From CAYNJF01 sp964351745 (GTDB lineage: Bacteria > Pseudomonadota > Gammaproteobacteria > Berkiellales > Berkiellaceae), in assembly GCA_964351745.1 (NCBI GenBank), contig CAYGPI010000051.1, positions 1 through 20,275 on the forward strand: a stretch of DNA of 20,275 nt. Direction: 5' to 3'. The notes below the pieces were generated by a model. It was not told where the DNA came from. It worked only from the letters and a program-made list of their open reading frames with translations, and ran no database searches. Made by a program: the position numbers and the translations under genes. The stretch's first letter is position 1, and each line of letters begins with the position of its first letter. This document shows positions 8,256 through 16,383 of the stretch, piece after piece.

Positions 8256-9569
8256 TTATGGGTAGCGCCTGAAACTCACTAGGAAACCAAACCCAATAAG
8301 GATTATGGGTAAAATCCAAGCCGCTCCTATGTTGATAAAGCGTTGATAAAATTGAGGGACAAGGGCAACGAGATCTGTTGGGACATCGTAGGCCACTTGA
8401 GCCAGATCAGATTGTTGAGCTAAGGTGTTAAAAGTAGTCATGGCTAACGCTAGATTGCCGTAATTTTGAATAGCGGCATTGGTTGCAAAGCGATGATTGC
8501 CGATGACAATAATTTTTTGATCTATCTCAGATGGTGCTGTTCGCGTTAAGAGATAACCTAAAGTTAAAGGCCCTTTGATTTCTCCCTTGTCTTTTGCATA
8601 TTCGATGCTGCCTTCGATGGCACCTTCATGGGTCCAACTGTTTGGCATTGACTGAAAAAGAATTTGTTTTTGAAAAGCGGCTTTTGGCTCAGAGATTAAA
8701 GCTTGAGCCCATGGAAAGGCGGTTAGCTGATTCTCTTTGTAAAGGCTTTGCGCTGGATACTGAGAAACGATAGTAATAGCAGGATGTGGTGTTCCCATGT
8801 CACTACCATGCTTATCAATAATAATACCTGGGTGAGGTTGAATACCTAGCCATTGACTTAACCATGGCAATGGTTTTCCTTGAAAGTCCATCAGCCAAAG
8901 GACAGAGCCCCCTTTTCTTAAATATTGTTCAATTTGCTCCTGCTCAAAAGGTAAATAATCAGTCTTGGGGTTTGTGATGACTAATATAGACGTATTGTCT
9001 GCAATAAATCTTGTCGATAGTAAGTTAAGCGCAACGGTTTTAAAGCCTTGCTGCTCAAGTGCGGTTGCAAGCGAGCTATAGCTGTGAATATTTTTCTGAT
9101 CGAGGTTTGGCTCCCCATGACTCGTTAAAAAAGCAACCCACTGCTCTTCATTTCTTTTTAGTTTAAATAATGCTTTTGTAAAGGTTAACTCATTGAATAC
9201 GGATGTTGAGAGGTTGATCCCTTGTTGGCGACCATCTAGTTCAAAAAGGATCCCCTCATAAGCGAAACCCATTTGTTCCTGCTGCTCGATCGGTAAAGGC
9301 TCTGATCGTGTGAAGATTTCAATATCGGCATAAGTGCTAAGTATATGAACAAAGAAATGCAATTCTTGGATGAGCTCAACATCGTTTGAGAGCAGAGTTA
9401 TCTTGAGGGGACTTGATAAGCTTTCAAGTAAGCTGATTGTTGTTTGATTCAATTGGTGGTTTTTGTGAGAGGTCATGTCAAGATATCTGTCTTGAAATTG
9501 AAGTTGGCAAACAGCAAAGCCTACGAGGCATGTGATAAACATTAGGGTCGCATACAAATAGGATTTCAT
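8256..9569 (-). CDS. GldG-like ABC transporter auxiliary protein
   Basis: The 437-residue product has an N-terminal membrane segment (residues ~4-22), a long extracytoplasmic region and a C-terminal membrane segment (~412-432) followed by a short basic tail FRRYP. This architecture and the internal pattern (a VAFLTSHGEP strand, LVITNPKTDYLPFEQEQIEQYLRKGG-type text, WLMDF, and VIGNHRFATN near the end) fit the ABC_transp_aux/GldG family, described as partners of ABC-2 exporters. The ATG at 9569 overlaps the stop of the permease gene (ATGA), indicating translational coupling in the order ATPase, permease, auxiliary subunit. The substrate is unknown. In gliding Bacteroidetes the family belongs to GldAFG; here no gliding genes are visible, so export or envelope maintenance is more likely. 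Confidence 0.8.
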   Translation of the reverse strand: MKSYLYATLMFITCLVGFAVCQLQFQDRYLDMTSHKNHQLNQTTISLLESLSSPLKITLLSNDVELIQELHFFVHILSTYADIEIFTRSEPLPIEQQEQMGFAYEGILFELDGRQQGINLSTSVFNELTFTKALFKLKRNEEQWVAFLTSHGEPNLDQKNIHSYSSLATALEQQGFKTVALNLLSTRFIADNTSILVITNPKTDYLPFEQEQIEQYLRKGGSVLWLMDFQGKPLPWLSQWLGIQPHPGIIIDKHGSDMGTPHPAITIVSQYPAQSLYKENQLTAFPWAQALISEPKAAFQKQILFQSMPNSWTHEGAIEGSIEYAKDKGEIKGPLTLGYLLTRTAPSEIDQKIIVIGNHRFATNAAIQNYGNLALAMTTFNTLAQQSDLAQVAYDVPTDLVALVPQFYQRFINIGAAWILPIILIGFGFLVSFRRYP

Positions 9570-10336
9570 CGAAAATTAACCTTTGAGCGAGTCAGTGAGA
9601 ATCTTGTGGTGATATAACTTAAGCTAAGTATGCTGCCGGTGATGAATAAAAAATAGATGAGGTTAATCCAATATATTTGCCCATTCATCATGGCGTGTGC
9701 GTGGCTTAGAAATGAGAGCTGACCCACATGACTAATCAGATGTTGCATGGATGACCACAATGGTAGAAAACTCAAAAGACCAATCATGGCATACGTGCTA
9801 AGCAAGTAAAGTGAAGGGTTGGCTATCATAAAACAAAAACAAAGACTTATTGATAAAATAAATAGACAAGAGCACAAAACAGTGAGCGCGCCACTTAAAG
9901 TAAGTCCTAGATCAATGGTGGTGATCAATTGTAGAGAGATGGGGAATATCGATAGTAATAAAACAAAAAGACTAAGACAAAGGCTTAGAGAAATAAATTT
10001 ACTCATCAATAATGGCCCAGCTGGGATCCGATAGCTTACCCAAAACTCAAAACTTTTTTGGTGGCGCTCTAAATTAACAAACAAGAGACTAAGAATAGGC
10101 GTGATGATAGCCAAAATAAATAAGCACCAGCCCCAAAAAGGTTTAACAACCTCAGTCGTGACACCAAAAACTCTGCCTTCTTGGAGTGTTGCTAATTGTG
10201 CCTGATGAACATATTGCTCTAGCTGCCATTGAAAAATGAACGATGCCAAGCATATTGTGCCAGCTAAAATGGTCCAAAAGGAAAATGATCGAGTCATTTT
10301 TAAACATTCAAGCTTCAGCAGACGTAAGAATTTCAC
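9566..10336 (-). CDS. ABC-2 type transporter permease (GldF-like)
   Basis: A 256-residue membrane protein with about six hydrophobic segments, including FWTILAGTICLASFIF near the start, LFILAIITPILSLLFV, and a last segment near the C-terminus, as in ABC-2/GldF permeases. An upstream ATG at 10396 is in frame, but GTG at 10336 is preferred: an AAAGGA ribosome binding site lies 7 nt upstream, and the product then starts with the usual short cytoplasmic helix KFLRLLKLECLKMTRS. This start overlaps the end of the ATPase gene by 29 bp; the stop TGA overlaps the ATG of the gldG-like gene. The three genes therefore form a tight operon. Confidence 0.8.
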   Translation of the reverse strand: MKFLRLLKLECLKMTRSFSFWTILAGTICLASFIFQWQLEQYVHQAQLATLQEGRVFGVTTEVVKPFWGWCLFILAIITPILSLLFVNLERHQKSFEFWVSYRIPAGPLLMSKFISLSLCLSLFVLLLSIFPISLQLITTIDLGLTLSGALTVLCSCLFILSISLCFCFMIANPSLYLLSTYAMIGLLSFLPLWSSMQHLISHVGQLSFLSHAHAMMNGQIYWINLIYFLFITGSILSLSYITTRFSLTRSKVNFR

Positions 10337-10997
10337 GACGGTTTCCTTTAGAATGTGATTGTTTAAGTGAATGCCAAGACAAAAGGTTAGATTCAATTTT
10401 TAAAATATCATGATAATACCTTAGATCTTGAATTTGATGTGTGCTAAATAGACAGGCGGTTCCCTTTTGACCTAAGTCATAGAGCGTGCGGTGAAGTAAT
10501 TGGCGATGCTCTTCATCTAAGTCGCAACTAGGCTCATCTAGCAATAACAGCTTGGGTCGTTTGAGGCTTAAGCATGCCAGGGCTAAACATTTTTTTTGAC
10601 CGGCGGATAGCTTTGTAGCAAATGTGTTTTGATATTTAGATAATTGAAAATGATCTAAGATCATCTCGATGCTTGTCGCTTTTTTAGATAAAATGGTCAC
10701 AAGTTGTAAATGTTCACTGACGGTGAGTTTGTCAAAAAATTGAGGGTGGCTAGGGATATAAGTAATCTCTTCAAGCATTAATTGTGCGTTGCGCTTAAAC
10801 GGGTTAGGGTTCAGTTGACCGCTAAGAGAGCGCCTGAGTCCTGCAAAGGTCTTAAGCAAAGTTGTTTTTCCTGAGCCGTTCTCTCCGACAAGAGGAACGA
10901 TATGGCCAGACTGGATGGTGAGCTCTGGAATAAAGAGTACAGGCTTATGTTTAGTAAACCCTATTTCTAATTCATGGCAATGAATGAGATCTATCAT
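10308..10997 (-). CDS. ABC transporter ATP-binding protein (GldA-like)
   Basis: A 229-residue nucleotide-binding subunit that would power the adjacent permease. Walker A GENGSGKTT is at residues 38-46, the signature LSAGQ at 130-134, Walker B LLLLDEP at 150-156 with catalytic Glu155, the D-loop CDLD just after it, and the H-loop STH at 185-187. The ATG at 10997 is chosen because AAGG lies 7 nt upstream and the first residues (MIDLIHCHELEIGF) begin the standard beta strand; a more upstream start at 11126 would add 43 unconserved residues. Size and text also recall CcmA-type small ATPases, but the linked permease and GldG-like gene favour an exporter of the GldAFG type. It is transcribed away from the desaturase gene. 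Confidence 0.88.
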   Translation of the reverse strand: MIDLIHCHELEIGFTKHKPVLFIPELTIQSGHIVPLVGENGSGKTTLLKTFAGLRRSLSGQLNPNPFKRNAQLMLEEITYIPSHPQFFDKLTVSEHLQLVTILSKKATSIEMILDHFQLSKYQNTFATKLSAGQKKCLALACLSLKRPKLLLLDEPSCDLDEEHRQLLHRTLYDLGQKGTACLFSTHQIQDLRYYHDILKIESNLLSWHSLKQSHSKGNRREILTSAEA

Positions 10998-11287
10998 GCT
11001 TAACCTTGGCAACTCTAAATTTGAGGCAATTTTGTATAGATTGCCTCTTGTTTTTCGAGTAACGCAACCCATTATAGAATCATCTTTAAATAGATGAAAT
11101 ATTAAGTTAAATACCACAACGCACAAAGGAGTTAGTAGACTGTTTAGTATGTTGTAGGTATTATGCTTTAGCTCAGGAATATCATGGGCTTTAGATGGAA
11201 GTTAGCTTTTTAGTGAGTATTATTCATTTACTAATTTAGCAAACTGCTCTAGACTATCATATGAATATTGCGTAACGAGGAACATAG
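10998..11287. promoter_or_regulatory. Divergent intergenic region (ABC operon / desaturase) with imperfect dyad
   Basis: This 290-nt gap has no gene that I can support. It should hold both divergent promoters, but I see no convincing -35/-10 pair. An imperfect dyad lies at 11210-11234 (TTAGTGAGTATT, central A, ATTCATTTACTAA with the axis at 11222): the outer five base pairs and 8 of 12 overall are symmetric. It lies about 54 nt before the desaturase start and could be an operator. GAGGAA at 11278-11282 is the ribosome binding site for the desaturase. Confidence 0.3.
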
Positions 11288-12463
11288 ATGTTTTACGGTT
11301 TATTAGATCTCCCCTGGTGGTGTTATGTAGCTTACATGGCTGTGGCGACACAATTAACGATTATGTCAGTGACTTTGTATCTCCACCGAGCACAAGCTCA
11401 TCGTTGCGTGGATCTACATCCTATTTTAAGTCACTTTTTTAGATTTTGGTTGTGGCTCACGACGGGCATCGAGACAAAGGCTTGGACGGCTATTCATCGT
11501 AAGCATCATGCAAAGTGTGAGACTAAAGACGATCCACACTCTCCAGTTGTGATGGGTATTAAAACGGTTATGTGGCTTGGTGCTGAGCTTTATCGTAAAG
11601 AAGCTGTTAATGCTGAAACCTTAGAGCGTTATGGTCGTGGCACGCCAGACGATTGGATGGAAAGGAATGTTTATAAGCATTCTGCTCTGGGCTTAAGAAT
11701 TTTATTTGTTTTGGTTGTTGGTTGCTTTGGCGTTCCTGGTATAGGAATGTGGGCAATACAGCTGGCTTGGATACCTTTCTTTGCTGCTGGTGTCATTAAT
11801 GGTTTAGCTCATCATTGGGGCTACAGAAACTTTGAATGCAAAGATGCCGCAACGAATTTAACACCCATTGGATTCTTTGTTGGTGGGGAAGAGTTGCATA
11901 ATAATCATCACACCTACCCCACATCAGCCAAATTTTCAGTGAAACCCTGGGAGTTTGATATTGGTTGGATGTACTTAACTATTTTTAAGACCTTTGGTTT
12001 AGCTAAAATTAAGCGTATCGCCCCTAAAGTGGAGCCAGTTCCTGGTAAGACTATTGATATAGAGACAGTAAGACACCTTTTGAACAACCGTTTTCAAGTG
12101 ATGACTCGTTATTCTAAAGAAGTCATTATTCCTGTTTTGAAGCAAGAGAAGAAAAGTTTTGCGACCAAAGATTGGAAAATTGTTAAAAGTGTTAAGGCAG
12201 CGCTAACTCGAGAGCCATCTAGGGTCGATATTAGCATTAAAGAGCGCTTGGCTGAGGTCTTACCCTTAAATCAGAAGTTGAGCCAAACCTACGAGTTTAG
12301 AGAGCGGTTACATCAAATCTGGAATCAAACGACAGCAACACCTAAAGAGCTTGTTGAAGCGCTTCAGCAGTGGTGTCGAGAAGCAGAAGCTACAGGGATT
12401 AGGGTGTTGCGCGACTTTGCTGAGTACATTCAAACCTACCATCTAAAAGCTAGTTACCTTTAA
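11288..12463 (+). CDS. DesA-like membrane fatty-acid (acyl-lipid/acyl-CoA delta-9) desaturase
   Basis: This integral-membrane di-iron enzyme inserts a double bond into fatty acyl chains, adjusting membrane fluidity. The 391-residue protein shows the three histidine boxes HRAQAH (residues 33-38), HRKHH (70-74) and HNNHH (204-208), plus the extra HHWGYR at 175-180, with hydrophobic segments between (e.g. 12-31, 47-60, 135-172). A GAGGA ribosome binding site precedes the ATG. Beyond residue ~260 there is a long soluble tail. Its last ~65 residues (YEFRERLHQIW, EALQQWCREAEATGIRVLR) resemble the helical end of ISL3-type transposases, a feature I recall from Pseudomonas DesA-type proteins, so it is probably family-specific and not a recent fusion. 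Two terminator-like hairpins follow the stop. Confidence 0.9.
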   Translation: MFYGLLDLPWWCYVAYMAVATQLTIMSVTLYLHRAQAHRCVDLHPILSHFFRFWLWLTTGIETKAWTAIHRKHHAKCETKDDPHSPVVMGIKTVMWLGAELYRKEAVNAETLERYGRGTPDDWMERNVYKHSALGLRILFVLVVGCFGVPGIGMWAIQLAWIPFFAAGVINGLAHHWGYRNFECKDAATNLTPIGFFVGGEELHNNHHTYPTSAKFSVKPWEFDIGWMYLTIFKTFGLAKIKRIAPKVEPVPGKTIDIETVRHLLNNRFQVMTRYSKEVIIPVLKQEKKSFATKDWKIVKSVKAALTREPSRVDISIKERLAEVLPLNQKLSQTYEFRERLHQIWNQTTATPKELVEALQQWCREAEATGIRVLRDFAEYIQTYHLKASYL

Positions 12464-12480
12464 CTTTAACTATTTATCTT

Positions 12481-12505
12481 ATGCTCCTAATTATATTAGG
12501 GGCAT
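12481..12505 (+). terminator. Hairpin downstream of desaturase
   Basis: ATGCTCCTAAT (12481-12491), a 3-nt loop TAT, and ATTAGGGGCAT (12495-12505) form an 11-bp stem with one T-G pair, followed by GACTTTTATTTC. It begins 17 nt after the desaturase stop codon and is a plausible first intrinsic terminator, although the T-tract is interrupted. Confidence 0.6.
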
Positions 12506-12533
12506 GACTTTTATTTCGTTGAATCACAGACAT

Positions 12534-12562
12534 AAAAAAACCCAGACTAGCTGGGTTTTTTT
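12534..12562. terminator. Bidirectional intrinsic terminator between desaturase and rpmG
   Basis: A perfect 12-bp stem: AAAAAAACCCAG at 12534-12545, loop ACTAG, CTGGGTTTTTTT at 12551-12562. The T7 run after a GC-rich core reads as a terminator on both strands, so it can end both the desaturase transcript (+) and the rpmB-rpmG transcript (-), which converge here. Confidence 0.9.
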
Positions 12563-12594
12563 ATAAATATTCTGAAATATTTAATATCTGTTGC

Positions 12595-12753
12595 TTACTT
12601 CATTCTTTCTTCATTAAAAAGAACATGCTTACGGACAACAGGATCATATTTCTTCAAGGATAACTTTTCTTTGTTACGCTTGTTTTTAGTAGTTGTGTAG
12701 AAATATGGTGACTCAGAAGATCTAAGTATTACTTTAATATAATCAGCTGCCAT
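12595..12753 (-). CDS. rpmG: Large ribosomal subunit protein bL33
   Basis: A 52-residue basic protein matching bL33 ([27 protein letters not shown], compared with E. coli [28 protein letters not shown]). It has no cysteines, so it is the zinc-free form. The N-terminus ([14 protein letters not shown]) is a few residues shorter than in E. coli. The gene starts four nucleotides after the rpmB stop and is evidently co-transcribed with it, as is usual. It ends 32 nt before the bidirectional terminator. Confidence 0.95.
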   Translation of the reverse strand: [52 protein letters not shown]

Positions 12754-12757
12754 GATC

Positions 12758-12997
12758 TTACCCTACCTTTATACCGCGAACGCGAATCATTTCCAGAACT
12801 GCTTCAATGCCCAATTTATCAATGGTACGCATCCCTTTTTGAGATACACGTAACCTAACCCAACGGTTTTGAGAGGTCACGAAAAAACGTTTCCAATGAA
12901 TGTTAGCTTTAAAAGTGCGACGCGTTTTCTTATTACAGTGCGCAACATTATTCCCAACAGTGGTTTTTTTACCGGTAACCATACACTCAGCTGTCAT
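12758..12997 (-). CDS. rpmB: Large ribosomal subunit protein bL28
   Basis: A 79-residue basic protein clearly matching bL28: CMVTGKKTTVGNNVAH near the N-terminus, RFFVTSQNRWVRLRVS in the middle, KGMRTIDKLGI toward the C-terminus (E. coli: CQVTGKRPVTGNNRSH, RFWVESEKRFVTLRVS, KGMRVIDKKGI). An AAAAGG ribosome binding site lies 7 nt before the ATG. It is the first gene of the rpmB-rpmG pair and divergent from coaBC. Confidence 0.96.
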   Translation of the reverse strand: MTAECMVTGKKTTVGNNVAHCNKKTRRTFKANIHWKRFFVTSQNRWVRLRVSQKGMRTIDKLGIEAVLEMIRVRGIKVG

Positions 12998-13115
12998 AAC
13001 TATGCCTTTTATACTTATATGATTTGACTAACAACCTGAGCTCTATCTAATTCTGAACATTCTTCGCAGAATCTGAAATTTGGGCTGTTAATCAAGATTT
13101 CTTTCAGAGCTGCCC

Positions 13116-13144
13116 TTTATACCAAAGATACCTAGAAAGGGCAA
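13116..13144 (-). promoter_or_regulatory. Candidate sigma70 promoter for rpmB-rpmG, overlapping an inverted repeat
   Basis: On the minus strand TTGCCC (13144-13139), a 17-nt spacer, and TATAAA (13121-13116) form a reasonable promoter; transcription would begin near 13109, giving a leader of about 110 nt before rpmB. An 8-bp inverted repeat TGCCCTTT (13111-13118) / AAAGGGCA (13136-13143) overlaps both boxes. The rest of the 13000-13263 gap shows no gene. Confidence 0.45.
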
Positions 13145-13199
13145 GCGTACCGAGGGAGATCGCTGCCCTAACAATTTGTACATTAATCTCTGAGTTTCT

Positions 13200-13227
13200 T
13201 TGGGCTTATAAAAAGCTGTGGTATGGT
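13200..13227 (+). promoter_or_regulatory. Candidate extended -10 promoter for coaBC-dut-algC
   Basis: TTGGGC at 13200-13205, a 16-nt spacer and TATGGT at 13222-13227, preceded by TGG (extended -10 form TGnTATGGT). The predicted start near 13234 is about 30 nt before the coaBC ATG. Confidence 0.4.
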
Positions 13228-13263
13228 TACTCTCGGTTAAATTCTTAGGTTTAAGTTAGTTTG

Positions 13264-14475
13264 ATGTTTAATTCACCCTTAACGGGTAAGCATGTCCTGC
13301 TCGGAATTACCGGGGGCATAGCTGCTTATAAAACGCCAGATTTGGTTAGATTACTAAAAAAGTCCGGGGCAGAGGTTAAAGTTATTTTAAGCCAAGGTGC
13401 TCACGACTTTGTGACGCCGCTATCTTTAGAAACCGTTTCAGAGAATCCTGTTTATCAAAGCTGTGCCATGCCAGGGCATCCCATGCTACATATTGATTTG
13501 GCAAGATGGGCGGACATCTATTTAATAGCGCCTTTGTCAGCGAATAAATTAGCAGCTTTGGTTCATGGCTTTGCAGATGACTTATTAACGACAACCTATC
13601 TTGCCACAACGGCTCCTGTTTGGGTGGCTCCGGCTATGAACAAACAAATGTGGGAGCATGCTGCCACTGTAAGCAATATAAAAATAATGAGTGAGCGAGC
13701 TAAACTGCTAGGTCCAGAGCAGGGGATCCAAGCTTGCCAGGATGTAGGTTTCGGCAGAATGATGGAGCCAGTTGATATGGTTCAAGCGTTAGAGCAATCT
13801 TTCTGTGCTGGTGTTTTTCAAAATAAGACCATCATGATCACAGCTGGCCCCACAAGAGAGCCCATCGATCCTGTTCGGTTTTTATCAAATCGAAGCTCTG
13901 GTAAAATGGGTTATCAACTAGCCGCTAAAGCTGCTGCCATGGGCGCCAAAGTGATTTTAGTATCAGGTCCGGTTTCTCTTGAGCAGCCTAGAGGCGTGGG
14001 TGTTGTGTTGGTTCAAACCGCTTTAGAGATGTATGAAGCGGTGATAGAAAACCTCCAAGGTGTTGATATTTTTATAGGCACAGCGGCGGTGGCTGATTAT
14101 CGATTAAAAGATCCCAAAGCATCAAAAATAAAGAAACAAAAAGAGCAGCCTTTAGAATTATCATGCATTCAAAATCCAGACATCCTGTCAACGGTCGCTT
14201 GCCAGTCTGATCGCCCATTTTGTGTTGGGTTTGCCGCCGAAACAGATCATGGTGAGCACTATGCTAAGGCCAAGCTGCGTGATAAGGGTATCGATATGAT
14301 TGCATTGAATGTTGTGGATAGACCTGGCGTTGGGTTCGAAGGGGATACAAACGCTCTGACGGTTTATTGGGCTGATCAGAAAAAGCATTTGCCACTTGCT
14401 TCAAAGGCAAGTATTGCAGAAGATTTGTTAAAACAGATATATGAGAACTACCATGAAAAAGAAAATTTCACTTAA
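13264..14475 (+). CDS. coaBC: Bifunctional phosphopantothenoylcysteine synthetase/decarboxylase
   Basis: A bifunctional CoA-pathway enzyme. CoaB joins cysteine to 4'-phosphopantothenate using CTP, and the flavin-dependent CoaC decarboxylates the product to 4'-phosphopantetheine, the substrate of CoaD. The product from ATG 13264 (a TTG lies one codon earlier) is 403 residues, typical. CoaC domain, residues 1-~185: GITGGIAAYK (FMN site), LHIDLA with catalytic His76, APAMNKQMW with Asn126, and ACQDVGFGRM with the active-site Cys158. CoaB domain, ~188-403: MITAGPTREPIDPVRFLSN with Asn209, RSSGKMG, and AAVADYR followed by a Lys-rich loop. The ribosome binding site is weak. The stop codon lies inside dut, which begins 23 bp earlier. 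Confidence 0.97.
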   Translation: MFNSPLTGKHVLLGITGGIAAYKTPDLVRLLKKSGAEVKVILSQGAHDFVTPLSLETVSENPVYQSCAMPGHPMLHIDLARWADIYLIAPLSANKLAALVHGFADDLLTTTYLATTAPVWVAPAMNKQMWEHAATVSNIKIMSERAKLLGPEQGIQACQDVGFGRMMEPVDMVQALEQSFCAGVFQNKTIMITAGPTREPIDPVRFLSNRSSGKMGYQLAAKAAAMGAKVILVSGPVSLEQPRGVGVVLVQTALEMYEAVIENLQGVDIFIGTAAVADYRLKDPKASKIKKQKEQPLELSCIQNPDILSTVACQSDRPFCVGFAAETDHGEHYAKAKLRDKGIDMIALNVVDRPGVGFEGDTNALTVYWADQKKHLPLASKASIAEDLLKQIYENYHEKENFT

Positions 14476-14911
14476 GATTTTAGATCCTCGCTTGGGCGAA
14501 GAATTCCCTTTGCCAGATTACGCGACGCCTGGATCTGCTGGGCTAGATTTAAGAGCTTGTATGGATGAAGATTTAACCATAGAGCCAGGCCAAACAGTTC
14601 TTGTCCCAACAGGCATGTCTATTCATATGGGCGATTCGAAAATGGCAGCAGTCATTTTACCTCGCTCTGGTTTGGGTCATAAGCATGGTATCGTGCTAGG
14701 TAATTTAGTGGGGCTTATTGATTCTGATTATCAAGGTGCTTTACAAGTATCTTGCTGGAATCGAGGAGATGTTGCTTATACGATTAAAGTCGGAGAGAGA
14801 ATGGCTCAACTAGTTTTTGTGCCAGTGATCCAAGCCGAATTTGATGTGGTTTCTAGTTTTGAAGAAAGTGAACGCTTTGAAGGCGGCTTTGGCTCAACAG
14901 GTACTTATTAA
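14453..14911 (+). CDS. dut: dUTP diphosphatase (dUTPase)
   Basis: Homotrimeric dUTPase that hydrolyses dUTP to dUMP and PPi, keeping uracil out of DNA and feeding dTMP synthesis. The ATG at 14453 gives 152 residues starting MKKKISLKILDPR, aligning with E. coli MKKIDVKILDPR; the ATG four codons earlier at 14441 is less likely. All five motifs are visible: SAGLDLRA (28-35), PRSGLGHKHG (70-79), GNLVGLIDSDYQG (83-95, catalytic Asp90), GERMAQLVF (114-122), and RFEGGFGSTG (141-150, the P-loop-like C-terminal arm). It overlaps coaBC by 23 bp and is followed after 3 nt by the phosphomannomutase gene, so the three genes form one operon. Confidence 0.97.
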   Translation: MKKKISLKILDPRLGEEFPLPDYATPGSAGLDLRACMDEDLTIEPGQTVLVPTGMSIHMGDSKMAAVILPRSGLGHKHGIVLGNLVGLIDSDYQGALQVSCWNRGDVAYTIKVGERMAQLVFVPVIQAEFDVVSSFEESERFEGGFGSTGTY

Positions 14912-14914
14912 AAG

Positions 14915-16348
14915 ATGACAGAACTTACGATAAGCAGTATGGATGTCGCTCAATCATCAAGTATTTACCAGCAAGTTGATGTGGCAGATGTTATCTACAG
15001 GGCCAATGACATTCGAGGTGTTGTTGGGCAAGAGTTAAGTGAAAATGTTTATTACACACTGGGCTTAGCTTTTGGTACACAAATGCGTGCACAACATATT
15101 AACCGGGTTGTTGTTGGTCGTGATGGTCGAATCTCTGGGCCAACCTTGGCTAATGCCTTGATGGAAGGTTTGATGTCGACTGGTGTCGAAGTCATTGATA
15201 TTGGCTTGGTGCCTTCGCCAGTTTTATATTATGCCACACACATTTTTCAAACAGGTACTGGTATGATGGTGACGGGAAGTCATAATCCACCCCAATACAA
15301 TGGTTTAAAGATGATGCTTGGTGGCAAAACTGTTAATCAAGACGGGATTTTGGCCCTGCGCGATATTGTCAAGAAAAAGCAGTTTGCATCAGATGTGGGT
15401 CATCGATTGCAAACAGATATTCTAGATGATTATGTGGCTGATGTTGTTTCTAAGGTAAAGATCTCAAAACCTCTTAAAATAGTGATTGATTGTGGGCATG
15501 GTGCTGCTGGCATTGTCGCTGAAAAGCTTTATCAATCTTTAGGGTTAGAGGTTATCACTTTGTTTGGCCGAGTCGATGGGCATTTTCCAGCTCATCATCC
15601 TGATCCTTCTGTCGATGCAAATTTGCAAGATTTAATTCATGCGGTTAAAACACATGGTGCTGATTGCGGCTTAGCTTTTGATGGTGATGGTGATAGATTA
15701 GGTTGTGTGACGTCAACTGGAGAAATCATTCGAGCTGATAGACAATTAATGCTATACGCACAACATGCCCTTGCGCTTCATCCGAAATCGCCAATCATTT
15801 TTGATGTCAAATGCTCAGCCCACCTAAGTGAGTGGATTGTAAAGCATGGTGGCCAACCTATCATGTATAAAACGGGGCATGCTTTTATTAAATCGAAGAT
15901 GCTAGAAATGAAGGCGCCTTTGGCTGGTGAAATGAGTGGTCACTTCTTCTTCGGAGATCCTTGGTATGGCTTTGATGATGCTTTGTACACCGGAGCTAAA
16001 TTACTCGAGATCTTAGCAAGCAGCTCAAAAAATCCAGCCGCCATTTTTGCGGCCCTTCCTGATAGTGTGAACACACCGGAAATTCAAGTTAAAATCAGCG
16101 ATGAAAGAAAGTTCAAATTCATTGATGCTCTTAAGAAGGCTCAGGTTTTTGGAGATGCAGATATCGTCACGATAGATGGTTTGCGAGTGGAATATCCGGA
16201 TGGATGGGGGCTTGTTCGTGCCTCTAATACTTCACCTTGCCTTGTCCTTCGATTTGAGGCCAAGACACAGTCACGCTTAAAGCAACTTCAAGATCAGTTT
16301 AAGACCGCTCTTCTGGGTGTTGATCCAACCCTTGAGATCTTATTTTAG
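14915..16348 (+). CDS. algC: Phosphomannomutase/phosphoglucomutase (AlgC type)
   Basis: An alpha-D-phosphohexomutase that interconverts mannose/glucose 6- and 1-phosphates, supplying precursors of LPS core, O-antigen or exopolysaccharide. Motifs: YRANDIRG (28-35), TGSHNPP (120-126; phosphorylated Ser122), DGDGDR (256-261; Mg2+ site), GEMSGH (338-343; sugar-binding loop), and RASNTSP (435-441; phosphate-binding loop). The 477-residue length fits the bacterial PMM/PGM family. In Legionella, Coxiella and Pseudomonas the coaBC-dut-algC order is the one I recall. There is no strong ribosome binding site, but the 3-nt distance from the dut stop allows coupling. The last gene of the operon; a hairpin follows. 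Confidence 0.95.
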   Translation: MTELTISSMDVAQSSSIYQQVDVADVIYRANDIRGVVGQELSENVYYTLGLAFGTQMRAQHINRVVVGRDGRISGPTLANALMEGLMSTGVEVIDIGLVPSPVLYYATHIFQTGTGMMVTGSHNPPQYNGLKMMLGGKTVNQDGILALRDIVKKKQFASDVGHRLQTDILDDYVADVVSKVKISKPLKIVIDCGHGAAGIVAEKLYQSLGLEVITLFGRVDGHFPAHHPDPSVDANLQDLIHAVKTHGADCGLAFDGDGDRLGCVTSTGEIIRADRQLMLYAQHALALHPKSPIIFDVKCSAHLSEWIVKHGGQPIMYKTGHAFIKSKMLEMKAPLAGEMSGHFFFGDPWYGFDDALYTGAKLLEILASSSKNPAAIFAALPDSVNTPEIQVKISDERKFKFIDALKKAQVFGDADIVTIDGLRVEYPDGWGLVRASNTSPCLVLRFEAKTQSRLKQLQDQFKTALLGVDPTLEILF

Positions 16349-16383
16349 ATTTTTAAAAGTTATGATCTAGTGAATCAATTTTT

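Noticed and set aside
9819..10034. 71-codon plus-strand ORF
   Set aside because: Antisense to the permease gene, with no family resemblance or context.
10998..11126. N-terminal extension of the ABC ATPase from ATG 11126
   Set aside because: The extra 43 residues match nothing in ABC ATPases, and an AAGG site supports the start at 10997.
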